Assembly: GCF_000154705.2 (NCBI RefSeq)
Contig: NZ_CM002917.1
Location: forward strand, 1,444,461 to 1,508,460
DNA: 64,000 nucleotides
Direction: 5' to 3'
From: Hoeflea phototrophica DFL-43
GTDB taxonomy: Bacteria > Pseudomonadota > Alphaproteobacteria > Rhizobiales > Rhizobiaceae
Shown: piece by piece, positions 1 to 10,461 of the stretch
How the letters are laid out: the number at the start of each line of letters is the position of its first letter
How positions within the stretch are numbered: the first letter of the stretch is position 1
Made by a program: the position numbers and the translations under genes
The notes under the pieces: generated by a model
What the model saw: only the letters and a program-made list of their open reading frames with translations
What the model was told of the DNA's origin: nothing
Database searches by the model: none

Positions 1-1256
1 AACAACTGCCGGAAGGCGCAAGACAAACCGCCCAACAGGCTGCGATACTTGGTCGGCGCCGGTGGACGCATGGCAACCGCAGGGGGCAATCGCACGGCCC
101 CCATAATTGCGTTCGCGGCCCCTGCCAGCGCTGCCGCAAAGGTGATCAGCGTAGAGATGACATAGAGATCGGGTTCGCGCGAGAACACCAGGAACGGAAA
201 TGAATAGAACTCGCCGTAAAGCGACGCCATTCCGTGCCCCAGCCGTGTGCCAGCAATTGCGCCGATTGTCACTCCGACAACCGAAATCACCAAAGTCAGC
301 TTGGCATAGTGCCAGGCAATGGCTGAGTTGGTGTAGCCGACGGCCTTTAAAAGGCCGATCTGCTCGCGTTCCAAGGCAATCAGCCGGGTCATGATCATGT
401 TGACCAGAAACACGGCGATGAACAGGAAGATCGGCGGGATCACCTGGGCCATCGCCTTGAGCTGATCGAGTTCTGAATCAAGAAACGCATCGGAAGGATG
501 ATCCTTCCGGTCATAGGCCCCGGTGCCGCCATAGGGCTCGAGAATGCTGTCCAGCCGGGCGATCACCTCCTTCTTGTCGGCTGCGCGCGCAAGTGTCAGC
601 GACACGTCATTGAACGCGCCAACCATGTCGTAGGCGCCTTCAATGGCCGCGCGCCGCATGTGGATGACGCCGTAGCGCCGCTGGTCAGGCACCATGTCGC
701 CGGGTCCGATAGCGTAGACATGCTCGGGCGACAGGGTGATCCCGGTGATCGACAGTGTAAGCTTGCGGCCATTGATCAGCACATCGAACTGATCGCCTGG
801 CCGGAACCCGTGGGCCAGCGCAAAAGATTCTATGATCGCGGCCTCGTCGCTGCGGCCGGGCTCGGGCATCCGGCCGGAACGCAGATAGAGCCGGTTGACC
901 GCCGGTTCTCCATGGTCCGGGATCGAAATCAGCATGCCTGAGGCAGGTTCAGCCATGCCGGCAATGTCGATGATCACCGGATTTACGATCCGGGTCGCCA
1001 CGGCCGACACCCCGTCAATTGCAAGGATTGCCGATTTGATGCCATCGGGCGCACGCGTCACCGAGGCGAAGATGTCGCCAAACCGGGTGCGGTCATAAAA
1101 GGCCGAACGGGTTTCATCGAGAGCGCGCGTCGCTCCCAGAGCCAGAATCAGTGTCATCACCCCGCAGGCCATCACCAGCGCCACGGCCAGCGCCTGCGCC
1201 CAGAGCCGGGCAAGGTCGCGGACAAGCTTGCGGTCGAGCATACTCAACGGGTTCAC
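1..1256 (-). CDS. ABC transporter permease, FtsX/MacB family (partial, C-terminus beyond left edge)
   Basis: About 418 codons are visible; the C-terminal part lies outside the window. An N-terminal membrane segment (about residues 15-40) is followed by a long periplasmic-type domain and then by an FtsX-type block (around residues 260-300, with [14 protein letters not shown]) and further hydrophobic helices. This is the layout of permeases that work with a MacB/LolD-type ATPase in lipid or macrolide export. The GTG start overlaps the stop of the ATPase gene (GTGA) and has GGAGG seven bases upstream; an in-frame ATG lies at 1241. The overlap implies translational coupling with the ATPase. The substrate cannot be told from sequence. 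Confidence 0.85.
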   Translation of the reverse strand, partial: MNPLSMLDRKLVRDLARLWAQALAVALVMACGVMTLILALGATRALDETRSAFYDRTRFGDIFASVTRAPDGIKSAILAIDGVSAVATRIVNPVIIDIAGMAEPASGMLISIPDHGEPAVNRLYLRSGRMPEPGRSDEAAIIESFALAHGFRPGDQFDVLINGRKLTLSITGITLSPEHVYAIGPGDMVPDQRRYGVIHMRRAAIEGAYDMVGAFNDVSLTLARAADKKEVIARLDSILEPYGGTGAYDRKDHPSDAFLDSELDQLKAMAQVIPPIFLFIAVFLVNMIMTRLIALEREQIGLLKAVGYTNSAIAWHYAKLTLVISVVGVTIGAIAGTRLGHGMASLYGEFYSFPFLVFSREPDLYVISTLITFAAALAGAANAIMGAVRLPPAVAMRPPAPTKYRSLLGGLSCAFRQL

Positions 1257-1978
1257 CAGCTGACCTCCGATGGCTTGATCTGGTTGGCGTTGATCTCTTC
1301 TGATGCGATCCGGCCATCGCGAAAGGAAAACACCCGGTGCGCGATTTTCTGGATTCCGGCGTTGTGGGTAATGATCGCGGTGGTCGCGCCGGTTTCAGCG
1401 TTCACCCGCGCCAGCGCCTCGAGCACGATGATGCCGGTGGCCGAATCAAGTGCGCCGGTGGGCTCATCGCACAACAGCACCTCGGGGTTCTTGGCGATGG
1501 CCCGGGCAATGGCCACCCGCTGTTGTTCGCCGCCGGACAATTGCGCCGGAAAATGGTCCATCCGGTCTTCAAGCCCGACCAGCGCAAGTGCATCCGATGG
1601 TGGCATCGGATGTTTGGCAACCTCGGTGATTAGGGCAACATTTTCCCAGGCTGTCAGGCTCGGAATCAGATTGTAGAACTGGAAAACGAAGCCGACATGA
1701 TCCCGGCGGTAGGCGGTCAGCTCCCGGTCGCTGGCGCCTGAGAGTTCCCGGCCTCTGAAGCGCACAGACCCCGAGGTTGGCCGGTCGAGGCCGCCAATGA
1801 TATTGAGCAGAGTCGACTTGCCGCTGCCCGACGGGCCCAGCAGAACGGCCATTTCACCGGCCTGCAGCGTCAGGTCGACACCATTGAGGGCACGCACCTC
1901 AATCTCCCCGGTCTGGTAGATCTTGGTCAATCCGGAAACGTCGAAGATCGGCGCGGCGGCGGTCGGGTCGTTGGACAT
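1253..1978 (-). CDS. ABC transporter ATP-binding protein (MacB/LolD-like)
   Basis: A 241-residue single nucleotide-binding domain that would power the downstream FtsX-type permease at the inner membrane. Walker [10 protein letters not shown] is at residues 48-56, the Q-loop Gln at 100, the signature LSGGEQQ at 147-153, Walker B VLLCDEP at about 167-173 and the H-loop in IITHN. I chose the ATG at 1978 because the protein then starts a few residues before the first beta strand, as in the family. A longer reading to 2212 would run through the FNR box and the divergent promoter. The perfect FNR box ends 34 bp upstream of this ATG, so oxygen control of this pump is likely, either as repression or from a very short leader. 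Confidence 0.9.
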   Translation of the reverse strand: MSNDPTAAAPIFDVSGLTKIYQTGEIEVRALNGVDLTLQAGEMAVLLGPSGSGKSTLLNIIGGLDRPTSGSVRFRGRELSGASDRELTAYRRDHVGFVFQFYNLIPSLTAWENVALITEVAKHPMPPSDALALVGLEDRMDHFPAQLSGGEQQRVAIARAIAKNPEVLLCDEPTGALDSATGIIVLEALARVNAETGATTAIITHNAGIQKIAHRVFSFRDGRIASEEINANQIKPSEVSW

Positions 1979-2011
1979 CGCAGGATCATACAGCGACCAA
2001 ATTGGCGCTCC

Positions 2012-2025
2012 TTGATGCGCATCAA
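2012..2025. promoter_or_regulatory. FNR box (TTGATGCGCATCAA)
   Basis: A perfect TTGAT-N4-ATCAA palindrome lies in the 194-bp region between the divergent ABC ATPase gene and fnrN/fnrL. It is 34 bp from the ATPase start and 147 bp from the fnr start, so autoregulation of fnr and control of the pump are both possible. The match to the FNR/FixK consensus is read directly; binding is inferred. Confidence 0.85.
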
Positions 2026-2172
2026 GTCTGCAGAATGATTTGAATTGCTCTCTCTCTCTGATATTTTGCGGGAATTGTCGGCCGCTTATGCAACTCAGGC
2101 GAAAATCCTGCGATATCTTGCGGGTTGGCATTCCGTGTTGCTCCGGTACACTGCAACGGATCGGAGAGTGCC

Positions 2173-2898
2173 ATGGATGTTCAACGCAAAGACGTGCACA
2201 ACTCGGACACACCCGTGTTGTGCCAGGCTTGTGAGAGCAGGCACCGTGGCGTGTGCGGTGCCCTCAATGGCGATCAATTGTTGCGGTTGAGCAAGCATTC
2301 AACCCGTCGAACGGTGGAGCCCGGCACGGAGCTGGTCGGCGAGAGCCTGCAGACAACGAGCTATTCCAACATCATCTCCGGCGTCGTGAAGCTCTCGAAG
2401 ATGATGGCGGACGGCCGTCAGCAGATCGTCGGGCTGCAATTTGCACCGGATTTTCTGGGCCGTCCCTTCCGCTCCGAGAATGGCGTCAGCGCTGAAGCGG
2501 CCACCGAGGTTCAGGTCTGTTCCTTCTCCAAGCACCTGATCGAGCGGATGATTTCCGAAATGCCGGAACTGGAACACAAGCTGCTTGAACAGACGCTCAA
2601 TGAGCTCGACGAGGCGCGCGACTGGATGCTCACCCTCGGCCGCAAGACCGCCGGGGAAAAGGTCGCAAGCTTCGTGCTGCTGATCGCCACCCACGCATTC
2701 CCGGACAATGAAAAGGATTCGATCGAGTTCGATTTGCCGATGAGCCGGGTCGACATCGCCGATTTTCTTGGCCTGACGATGGAAACCGTGAGCCGGCAGC
2801 TCACCAAACTGCGCAAGGACGGCGTGATCCATATCGTCAACAACAGGCATGTTACAGTGCCTGATATCTCCCGGCTGTCCGACCGTGCCGGCTTCTGA
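2173..2898 (+). CDS. fnrL: Oxygen-sensing Crp/Fnr-family regulator, FnrN/FnrL type
   Basis: A 241-residue Fnr-type transcription factor. Counting from the ATG at 2173 (GGAGAG just upstream), cysteines at 17, 20 and 28 ([12 protein letters not shown]) plus a central Cys at 116 (EVQVCSF) give the four ligands expected for an oxygen-labile [4Fe-4S] cluster. A cNMP-like effector domain precedes a C-terminal winged helix with [20 protein letters not shown]; its E-x-x-S-R recognition helix is the type that reads TTGAT half-sites. In phototrophic alphaproteobacteria FnrL activates bch, puc and respiratory genes at low oxygen. A start at 2125 is possible but would add residues not typical of the family. 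The choice between the names fnrL and fnrN is not settled by sequence. Confidence 0.9.
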   Translation: MDVQRKDVHNSDTPVLCQACESRHRGVCGALNGDQLLRLSKHSTRRTVEPGTELVGESLQTTSYSNIISGVVKLSKMMADGRQQIVGLQFAPDFLGRPFRSENGVSAEAATEVQVCSFSKHLIERMISEMPELEHKLLEQTLNELDEARDWMLTLGRKTAGEKVASFVLLIATHAFPDNEKDSIEFDLPMSRVDIADFLGLTMETVSRQLTKLRKDGVIHIVNNRHVTVPDISRLSDRAGF

Positions 2899-3013
2899 CC
2901 ATCGCCCCACCGGTTTATTCCAGAGCTTACGTATTTCTGTCTAACGTAAACTGCTGTTTTCATCCCGCCGAAGCTGTTCTAGGCTTGCCGTACGAAGCCA
3001 TTGGGAGGTGGGT

Positions 3014-4627
3014 ATGGAGTTCGACTATGTGATCGTCGGCGGCGGTTCCGGCGGATCGGTGCTCGCTGCAAGGCTGAGCGAAGATCCGGCGGTCAGGGTT
3101 TGCCTGTTGGAGGCCGGCGGCGATGGCAAGGGCATTCTCGTCCGCGCGCCGCTGGGCATGGTCGCGATGCTGCCAGGGCGTCCGAAGATCAACAACTGGG
3201 CATTCGAGACCGTGCCGCAACCCGGTCTCAATGGCCGCCGCGGCTATCAGCCAAGAGGCCGCGCGCTGGGTGGCTCCAGTGCCATCAATGCGATGCTTTA
3301 CATTCGCGGCCACCCGTCCGACTACGATGACTGGGCGGCACTCGGCTGCGAGGGATGGAGCTGGTCCGATGTGTTGCCCATCTTCCGCCGCTCCGAGGCC
3401 AATATCCGTGGTGAGGACGGACTGCATGGGGCCGGTGGACCGCTGCAGGTGTCTGAACAGCGCAATCCACGCCCGATCAGCCATGCCTTTGTCGATGCCG
3501 CCAGTGAAGTCCAGATCCGCCGCAATGATGATTTCAACGGGCCTGACCAGGAAGGGGCAGGGCTCTATCAGGTGACCCAGTTCTGGCAGGATGGCAAACA
3601 GGGCGAACGTTGTTCGGCGGCTGCCGCCTACCTGCACCCGGTGATGAACAGGCCCAATCTTCAGGTCATCACCGGCGCCCGGGCCACACGTGTGCTGCTT
3701 GACGGCCAGACAGCAACCGGCGTGGCCTACCGCAAGGGCGGAGCCGAGCACCATGTCATGGCTGGAGCCGAGGTCATCCTGTGCGGTGGCGCGTTCAACT
3801 CGCCGCAACTGTTGATGCTCTCGGGCATCGGCCCGGGCGAGCATCTGCGTTCGCGCGGCATCTCCTTGGTCAAGGATCTGCCAGGCGTTGGCCGCAATCT
3901 GCAGGACCACCTCGATTTCATCTACACCGCCAAGACCCGGGACACCGACGTTCTGGGGCTCGGTCCTGTCGGCGCCTACAAGCTTCTCCGCCACATCCTG
4001 GATTGGCGGCGTGACGGCTCGGGCCTTGTCGCCACGCCCGGGGCTGAAAGCGGCGCGTTCGTCAAGTCCGATCCGGGCCTCGACCGACCTGATCTGCAAC
4101 TCCATTTTGTCGCCGCCCTGGTTGATGATCATTCCCGCAAGCTGCATTGGGGCTACGGCTATTCCTGCCATGTCTGCGCGCTCAGGCCACATTCGCGCGG
4201 CGAGGTCGGCCTCAACGGTCCCGACCCGATGCTGCCGCCGCGCATTGATCCGAAATACCTTTCCGATGAGCGCGACGCACAGCTGATGCTCAACGGCGCC
4301 AGGCTGACCCGCAAGATCATGGATGCCCCCTCGATGCGCAAATACCGGCTCAAGGAGGTCTACACCCGCGAAGGCATGGATGACGCCGAGCTGATGGCCC
4401 ATATCCGCGCCCGCGCCGACACCATCTATCACCCGGTCGGCACCTGCAAGATGGGCCGCGACGCAATGGCGGTGACCGATCCCGCGCTCAAGGTGCATGG
4501 CGTTGAAAGACTGCGCGTCGTCGACGCCTCCGTCATGCCGACGCTGATCGGCGGCAACACCAATGCCCCCACCATCATGATCGCAGAAAAGGCGGCCGAC
4601 ATGATCCGGGCGCAGTCAAAGGCCTAA
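3014..4627 (+). CDS. GMC-family FAD-dependent oxidoreductase (choline/alcohol dehydrogenase-like)
   Basis: A 537-residue glucose-methanol-choline oxidoreductase. The N-terminal FAD dinucleotide fold reads [16 protein letters not shown], followed by LLEAGG. The GMC signature is seen in [17 protein letters not shown], and the C-terminal block has [10 protein letters not shown], which carries the catalytic His, then [19 protein letters not shown]. Such enzymes oxidise primary or polyethylene-glycol-type alcohols or choline. Without a betaine aldehyde dehydrogenase or bet regulator nearby, the substrate is open. The ATG at 3014 is preferred over the GTG at 3008 because GGGAGG sits at the right distance from it. 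It is apparently monocistronic. Confidence 0.9.
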   Translation: MEFDYVIVGGGSGGSVLAARLSEDPAVRVCLLEAGGDGKGILVRAPLGMVAMLPGRPKINNWAFETVPQPGLNGRRGYQPRGRALGGSSAINAMLYIRGHPSDYDDWAALGCEGWSWSDVLPIFRRSEANIRGEDGLHGAGGPLQVSEQRNPRPISHAFVDAASEVQIRRNDDFNGPDQEGAGLYQVTQFWQDGKQGERCSAAAAYLHPVMNRPNLQVITGARATRVLLDGQTATGVAYRKGGAEHHVMAGAEVILCGGAFNSPQLLMLSGIGPGEHLRSRGISLVKDLPGVGRNLQDHLDFIYTAKTRDTDVLGLGPVGAYKLLRHILDWRRDGSGLVATPGAESGAFVKSDPGLDRPDLQLHFVAALVDDHSRKLHWGYGYSCHVCALRPHSRGEVGLNGPDPMLPPRIDPKYLSDERDAQLMLNGARLTRKIMDAPSMRKYRLKEVYTREGMDDAELMAHIRARADTIYHPVGTCKMGRDAMAVTDPALKVHGVERLRVVDASVMPTLIGGNTNAPTIMIAEKAADMIRAQSKA

Positions 4628-4704
4628 GAGCGGATCGCGGTTGCCGGGCTGCGCGCCGGTTGCTACGAGCATTCCTCCAGTCGTCACATAACCGGGAGCT
4701 TTCC

Positions 4705-5232
4705 ATGACCGTTCGTATCGCCGTTCTCACCGTGTCCGACCGCGCCAGTCGGGGCGAGTATGAGGATCTGGGCGGGCCGGCGGTGAAGGCCTGGCTCGAG
4801 CGGGTAATGTCCTCGCCTGCCGAGATCGCGGTTCACGTCATTCCAGACGGGCTTGAAAGCGTCCGCGATACACTGATCCGGCTGTGCGACGAGGACGGTG
4901 TCGACATGGTGCTGACCACTGGCGGCACCGGTCCCAGCCCACGTGATCTCACGCCCGAAGCCATGAAACAGGTTATGGAGAAGGAACTGCCGGGCTTTGG
5001 CGAGCTGATGCGCAAGGTGAGCCTCGATTTCGTGCCCACCGCCATCCTGTCGCGCCAGACCGCGGGCACCCGTGGCAAGACGTTGATCGTCAATCTGCCC
5101 GGCAAGCCCGGTTCGATCGACACCTGCCTCACGGCCGTGTTTCCGGCCATTCCCTTCTGCCTCGATCTGATCGGCGCAGGCCGGATCGAGACCCATGATC
5201 ACATCCTCAAGGCGTTCCGGCCCGCCAAGTAG
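4705..5232 (+). CDS. mog: Molybdopterin adenylyltransferase (Mog/MoaB family)
   Basis: A 175-residue MoCF-domain protein. The motifs VLTVSDRASRGEYED near the N-terminus, TTGGTGPSPRDLTPEA (the molybdopterin-binding loop) and VNLPGKPGS are diagnostic of Mog/MoaB. The enzyme adenylylates molybdopterin before molybdate insertion in cytosolic molybdenum cofactor synthesis. The ATG at 4705 begins the conserved MTVRIAVLTVSD; a longer reading from 4660 adds a non-conserved leader. No other cofactor gene is adjacent. Confidence 0.9.
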   Translation: MTVRIAVLTVSDRASRGEYEDLGGPAVKAWLERVMSSPAEIAVHVIPDGLESVRDTLIRLCDEDGVDMVLTTGGTGPSPRDLTPEAMKQVMEKELPGFGELMRKVSLDFVPTAILSRQTAGTRGKTLIVNLPGKPGSIDTCLTAVFPAIPFCLDLIGAGRIETHDHILKAFRPAK

Positions 5233-5364
5233 CGCGGCCTCAACCAACGCCGGCACCTTCCACAAGCCAAAATCTGTCATTGCTGACGCGAAAAATCTGC
5301 AACCAACCCTCGTGGCGGGTTCGCGGCCTGTGCCATAGTGCGGTCTCAACACGAAAGCGATTCC

Positions 5365-7242
5365 ATGCCCTCTCCCGACACCCGCATCGAGCCAGTCTTT
5401 GACGACGCGGCCCCCGGCAACCCGGCCTTGAACAATCCCTTGGCGATCCTCAAACGCGTCTACGGCTATGACGCCTTTCGCGGCAGGCAGGCCGAGGTCG
5501 TTGATCAGGTCACCGCGGGCGGCGATGCGGTGGTGCTGTTTCCCACGGGCGCAGGCAAATCTCTCTGTTTCCAGATCCCCGCCCTTTGCCGTGACGGCGT
5601 CGGCGTGGTGGTCTCGCCGTTGATTGCGCTGATGCGCGATCAGGTCGAGGCGCTCAGGCAATTGGGGGTGAGGGCCGCAGCGCTCAATTCCTCGCTGACA
5701 CGCGAAGAGTTCATCGAGGTGGCAAGCGCCATTTCCTCGGGTCAGCTTGATCTCTTGTATGTCACGCCCGAGCGGATCGTCACGCAATCCTTCAAGGATC
5801 TGATCGGCAACGCCAGGATCGCGCTTTTTGCCATCGATGAGGCCCATTGCGTGTCGCAGTGGGGCCATGATTTCAGGCCCGAATACCGCGAATTGGGGCG
5901 TCTGGCCGAGCAATATCCGGGCGTGCCGCGCATGGCGCTGACGGCGACCGCCGATCCGCACACGCGTGAAGACATCATCGACAAGCTGGCACTCCATTCA
6001 GCCCAGGTCTTCACCACCTCGTTTGACCGCCCCAACATCGCCTATGAGATTGTCGAACGCGACCAGCCGCGCCAGCAGCTCTTGCGCTTCCTGTCGCGCC
6101 ACAAGGGCTCGAGCGGCATCGTCTATTGCCTGTCACGCGCCAAGGTGGAGGACACCGCCGGGTGGCTCAACAAGCAGGGGGTGAGGGCGCTCGCCTATCA
6201 TGCCGGCATGGACCGCGCGATGCGCGACGCCAACCAGGACGCCTTCCTCAAGGAGGAGGACCTCTGTCTGGTCGCAACCGTCGCCTTCGGCATGGGCATC
6301 GACAAGCCCAATGTCCGCTATGTCGCCCATCTCGACCTGCCGGGCTCGGTGGAAGCCTATTATCAGGAAACCGGCCGTGCCGGGCGTGACGGGCTGCCGT
6401 CCGATGTGTGGATGTCCTACGGCATGGCTGATGTGATCCAGCGCGGACGGATGATCGACAATGGCAGCTCTGGCGATGATGTGAAGCGCGTCGAACGCGC
6501 CAAGCTCAATGCGCTTCTGGCCATATGCGAAACCCCGGGCTGCCGCCGCCAGGCCATCCTCGCCCATTTCGGCGAAACCCATCCAGGCAAGTGCGGCAAT
6601 TGCGACACCTGCCTGACCCCGGTGGAAACCTGGGACGGCACAGACGCGGCGATCAAGGCCCTGGCCGCGGTCTACCGCACCGGTGAGCGCTTTGGCACCG
6701 GCCATCTGGTGGATGTTCTGACCGGCAATGAGAATGAAAAGACCAGACGCTTCGGTCATGTTGATATGCCGGTGTTTGGCGCGGGGAACGATTTGCCGGC
6801 CAAGACCTGGCAATCGGTCTACCGCCAGCTTCTCGCAGCCGGTCTGGTTTCGGTCGACCATGAAGCATTCGGCGCCCTGAAACTCGAGCCCGATGCCCGT
6901 GCGGTGTTCAAGCGTGAACGCGAAGTGCTGTTCCGCAAGGACCGCCCCACCAAGGGCAAGGCCGCGCGCAGCAGTGGATCGGCCGGCGCGGCGCGCGCCA
7001 AGGCGAGCCTCGAAGGCGCAGATCTCGAACTCTTCGAGGCCCTTCGCGCCACCCGCACCACAATCGCCAAGGCGCTTTCGGTGCCGCCCTATGTGATCTT
7101 TCCGGATACGACGCTGGTCGCCTTCGCCACCATCCGTCCTCTCGACGAGGAAGCACTGCTGGATATCTCCGGCGTCGGCCAGTCCAAGCTGGAGCGCTAT
7201 GGCGATGATTTTCTCACCGTCATTCGAAAGCACACGCGATAA
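5365..7242 (+). CDS. recQ: ATP-dependent DNA helicase RecQ
   Basis: A 625-residue 3'-5' DNA helicase for recombination and fork repair. Motif I PTGAGKS is at residues 60-66 and DEAH at 158-161, followed by the aromatic-rich loop [11 protein letters not shown]. Motif VI is ETGRAGRDG, a zinc-binding RQC segment contains CRRQ...CGNCDTC, and a C-terminal HRDC domain ([26 protein letters not shown]) completes the full bacterial RecQ layout. The start at the ATG 5365 is preferred to the GTG at 5338. The gene ends 12 bp from the convergent RND permease. Confidence 0.95.
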   Translation: MPSPDTRIEPVFDDAAPGNPALNNPLAILKRVYGYDAFRGRQAEVVDQVTAGGDAVVLFPTGAGKSLCFQIPALCRDGVGVVVSPLIALMRDQVEALRQLGVRAAALNSSLTREEFIEVASAISSGQLDLLYVTPERIVTQSFKDLIGNARIALFAIDEAHCVSQWGHDFRPEYRELGRLAEQYPGVPRMALTATADPHTREDIIDKLALHSAQVFTTSFDRPNIAYEIVERDQPRQQLLRFLSRHKGSSGIVYCLSRAKVEDTAGWLNKQGVRALAYHAGMDRAMRDANQDAFLKEEDLCLVATVAFGMGIDKPNVRYVAHLDLPGSVEAYYQETGRAGRDGLPSDVWMSYGMADVIQRGRMIDNGSSGDDVKRVERAKLNALLAICETPGCRRQAILAHFGETHPGKCGNCDTCLTPVETWDGTDAAIKALAAVYRTGERFGTGHLVDVLTGNENEKTRRFGHVDMPVFGAGNDLPAKTWQSVYRQLLAAGLVSVDHEAFGALKLEPDARAVFKREREVLFRKDRPTKGKAARSSGSAGAARAKASLEGADLELFEALRATRTTIAKALSVPPYVIFPDTTLVAFATIRPLDEEALLDISGVGQSKLERYGDDFLTVIRKHTR

Positions 7243-7254
7243 GCGGTCTTTTGG

Positions 7255-10200
7255 TCAGGTCCGCATCACCCGGTAGATCGCCGGGATCACCAGCACGGTG
7301 AGCGCTGTGGATGAGGCCAGCCCGAACAGAAGCGAGATCGCCAGGCCCTGAAAAATCGGATCGGTCAGGATCACCGCCGCCCCGATCATCGCCGCAAGGG
7401 CTGTCAGGATGATCGGCTTGAAGCGGATGGCGCCCGCCTCGATCAGCACCGGGGTCAACGGCGTGCCCGGTTCATGGGCATGGCGGATGAAATCCACCAG
7501 CAGGATCGAGTTGCGCACGATGATGCCGGCAAGCGCGATGAAACCGATCATCGAGGTGGCCGAGAACGGCGCGCCGAACAGCCAGTGGCCCGCGAGAATG
7601 CCGATAAAGGTGAGCGGCACCGGTGTCAGGATCACCAAAGGTGCCTTGAACGACCCGAACTGCGCCACCACCAGGATGTAGATGCCCAGAAGCGCCACGC
7701 CGAAGGCCGCCCCCATGTCGCGGAAGGTCACCCAGGTGACTTCCCATTCTCCGTCCCACAGAAGCGTCGAGACCTGTTCGTCGGCGGGCTGGCCATGAAG
7801 CGCGATCACCGGTTTTTCAAGGCCGATCCAGTCCATGGCGTCCAGGGCTTCCTGAACCGCGAGCATGCCGTAGAGCGGTGCCTCATAGGCCCCGGCCAGT
7901 TCGGCCATCACCATTTCCGCTGCCCGCCCATTGTGCCGGAACACGGGGAAGGAGGTGGTTTCCTGCGAAACGGTCACCACATCGCCCAGTTCGACAATGC
8001 TGCGGTCGCCCGGCAGCACATTGGCCGGGATCGGCGTTGTCAGAAAGCGTTCGTCAATCAGCCGGTCGGCGCGTGGCCGCTCGAGCCTGATGGCAATCGG
8101 CGCCCGGCCGCCACCGCGATGCGAGTAACCCACCGTCTGGCCGGAATTGAGAATGGCGATGGTGTCGAACACGTCGCGCTCCTCGACCCGGAAAAACTCT
8201 AGTGCATCGGTGGAAACCGTCACCCGCGCCCGGTCTGCGGGCTGGCCCCAGGAATTGTCGATATCGACGATGAAATCAGCCGACCGGAAGGCTTCTTCCA
8301 CCCGCGCGGCGACCGCGCGCCGTGTCTGCGCGTCCGGGCCGTAGATTTCGGCCAGCAGCGTGGCCATCACCGGCGGCCCTGGCGGCGGCTCGACAACCTT
8401 CAGGCTGGCACCGTCCGGCAGCGGGATTGCCGCGATCCGATTACGCAGGTCGAGCGCAATCTCGTGGCTTGATCTCTCGCGCTCCTGTTTCGGCGTCAGA
8501 TTGAGCGCCACATCGCCCATCTGGGTTTCAGAGCGCAGAAACGAATGCCGCACCAGGCCGTTGAAATTGAACGGTGCTGCCGTTCCCGCATGGGTCTGGG
8601 CGGATTTGACTTCTTCCAGTCTGAGCGCTTCGCGCGCCACGGCCTGGGCGATGGCGTCGGTCGCTTCCACCGGGGTGCCTTCGGGCAGGTCGATGAACAC
8701 CGAAAGCTCTGACTTGTTGTCAAACGGCAGGAGCTTGACCGTCACATGCTTGGTGTAGAACAGCGACAGCGAGCCGAGCGTCAGCACTCCGACCGCGATC
8801 AGGAAGATCCAGGCCCGCGCCTTGCTGGCGAGCACCGGACGCGCCACGGCGCGGTAGAGCCTGCCGAGCAGCCCACCCGGCTCCGCGCCTTCGCCGTCTC
8901 CATGATGGATCGGCGCCCGGCCGGCGATCTTGAGCATCAGCCAGGGCGTTACCATCACCGCGACAAAGAACGAGAACACCATCGCCGCGGATGCATTGGC
9001 CGGGATCGGGCTCATATAGGGGCCCATCATGCCTGAGACAAACAGCATCGGCAGCAGCGCCGCCACCACGGTCAGCGTCGCGACAATGGTCGGATTGCCG
9101 ACTTCGGCAACTGCCTCGATCGCGGCTTGCTTGCGCTCGCGCCCGTCGCCCATGCCCCAGTGCCGGGCGATGTTTTCGATCACCACAATGGCGTCGTCCA
9201 CCAAGATCCCGATCGAGAAGATCAGCGCGAACAGCGACACGCGATTGAGCGTATAGCCCATCACCCTGGAGGCAAACAGCGTCAGCAGGATCGTCACCGG
9301 AATGACGACGGCCACCACCAGCGCCTCACGCCAGCCGATCGCCATCCAGACCAGAATGATGATCGAGACGGTCGCCAGACCCAGATGGTAGAGCAGCTCA
9401 TTGGCTTTCTCGTTGGCGGTTTCGCCATAATCGCGCGTCACCTCCACGGCCATCGTGTCGGGAATCAGCGAGCCTTCCAGATGCTCGGTGCGCTCGAGGA
9501 TCTGTCCGGCCACCAGCACCGCATTGGCGCCCGCGCGCTTGGCGATCGCCAAAGTGACGGCTGGTGTCCGCGTGATACCATCGCCGGAGCGAACCACGGT
9601 GGCAACAATCTCGGGTGTCTCGTCGGTGGCAAAGGAGATGTCGGCGAGATCGCGCACATAGACCGGCCGCCCGTCGCGGCTGGTGATCAGCAGATTGCCG
9701 ATCTCGGCGGGCGCATAGAGCGTTTCGCCGACCATCAGATCAGCTGCCTGGCCGTTGATCGTCACCTGGCCCGCGGGAAAGGCGCGGTTGGCGCTCGTCA
9801 CCTTCGCAGCCAGTTGCTGCAATGTGACCCCGTAAAGCGCCAGCCGCTTGGGATCGGGTGCAATGCGGATGATTTCGTCGACATCGCCCACCAGATAGGT
9901 GAGTCCTACATCATCGATCTTGGAAAGTTCAGTCCTGAGCTCACGGGCAATCCGGGTCAGGTCATTGGCGCTTACGCTGTCGCCGGCCGCCGGGGAGGGC
10001 GTCAGGGTCAGCGATATGATTGCTACATCGTCAATGCCGCGCCCGACAATCAACGGTTCGGGAATGCCGACCGGAATCCGGTCGATATTGGCGCGCACCT
10101 TGTCATGAACCCTCAGGATTGCCGCATCGGTCTGGGTGCCCACGATGAAGCGCGCGGTCACCACAACCTTGTTGTCCGCACTTTGCGAATAGACATGCTC

Positions 10201-10461
10201 GACGCCGTCTATGCTCTTGACGATGGTCTCGAGTGGTTCAGTGACCAGCTTGACCGCATCGTCGGCCTTCAGGCCTGGTGCTGCGAGCATGATGTCGACC
10301 ATCGGCACTGAGATTTGCGGCTCTTCCTCGCGCGGCAGCGTCAGCAGTGCTACCAGCCCGAAGGCGAAGGCTGCGAGAAGGAACAGCGGGGTCAGTGGCG
10401 AAACGATGAACCCACGCGTCAGCTGGCCCGCGATGCCCAGGGGGGATTTGCCTGCTGTCAT
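7255..10461 (-). CDS. RND-family efflux transporter, inner-membrane permease
   Basis: A 1068-residue AcrB/HAE1-like proton-driven pump. It has the expected two halves of one helix, a large periplasmic loop and five or more helices. The proton-relay DD in TM4 is present (GILVDDAIVVIENIARHW), as is the C-terminal LAGIIVRNSILLVDFI. The start overlaps the stop of the adaptor gene (ATGA at 10458-10461), so the two are translationally coupled. No outer-membrane TolC partner is encoded beside it. The substrate is unknown. Confidence 0.93.
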   Translation of the reverse strand: MTAGKSPLGIAGQLTRGFIVSPLTPLFLLAAFAFGLVALLTLPREEEPQISVPMVDIMLAAPGLKADDAVKLVTEPLETIVKSIDGVEHVYSQSADNKVVVTARFIVGTQTDAAILRVHDKVRANIDRIPVGIPEPLIVGRGIDDVAIISLTLTPSPAAGDSVSANDLTRIARELRTELSKIDDVGLTYLVGDVDEIIRIAPDPKRLALYGVTLQQLAAKVTSANRAFPAGQVTINGQAADLMVGETLYAPAEIGNLLITSRDGRPVYVRDLADISFATDETPEIVATVVRSGDGITRTPAVTLAIAKRAGANAVLVAGQILERTEHLEGSLIPDTMAVEVTRDYGETANEKANELLYHLGLATVSIIILVWMAIGWREALVVAVVIPVTILLTLFASRVMGYTLNRVSLFALIFSIGILVDDAIVVIENIARHWGMGDGRERKQAAIEAVAEVGNPTIVATLTVVAALLPMLFVSGMMGPYMSPIPANASAAMVFSFFVAVMVTPWLMLKIAGRAPIHHGDGEGAEPGGLLGRLYRAVARPVLASKARAWIFLIAVGVLTLGSLSLFYTKHVTVKLLPFDNKSELSVFIDLPEGTPVEATDAIAQAVAREALRLEEVKSAQTHAGTAAPFNFNGLVRHSFLRSETQMGDVALNLTPKQERERSSHEIALDLRNRIAAIPLPDGASLKVVEPPPGPPVMATLLAEIYGPDAQTRRAVAARVEEAFRSADFIVDIDNSWGQPADRARVTVSTDALEFFRVEERDVFDTIAILNSGQTVGYSHRGGGRAPIAIRLERPRADRLIDERFLTTPIPANVLPGDRSIVELGDVVTVSQETTSFPVFRHNGRAAEMVMAELAGAYEAPLYGMLAVQEALDAMDWIGLEKPVIALHGQPADEQVSTLLWDGEWEVTWVTFRDMGAAFGVALLGIYILVVAQFGSFKAPLVILTPVPLTFIGILAGHWLFGAPFSATSMIGFIALAGIIVRNSILLVDFIRHAHEPGTPLTPVLIEAGAIRFKPIILTALAAMIGAAVILTDPIFQGLAISLLFGLASSTALTVLVIPAIYRVMRT

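Noticed and set aside
2960..4498. 512-codon open frame antisense to the GMC oxidoreductase
   Set aside because: High-GC shadow frame. The plus-strand gene has full family motifs and a ribosome site; the antisense product has none.
4684..5997. 437-codon antisense frame across mog and recQ
   Set aside because: It spans two well-supported genes and their intergenic gap; no motifs.
9127..10311. 394-codon plus-strand frame within the RND permease
   Set aside because: Third-position GC shadow of a full-length RND gene.
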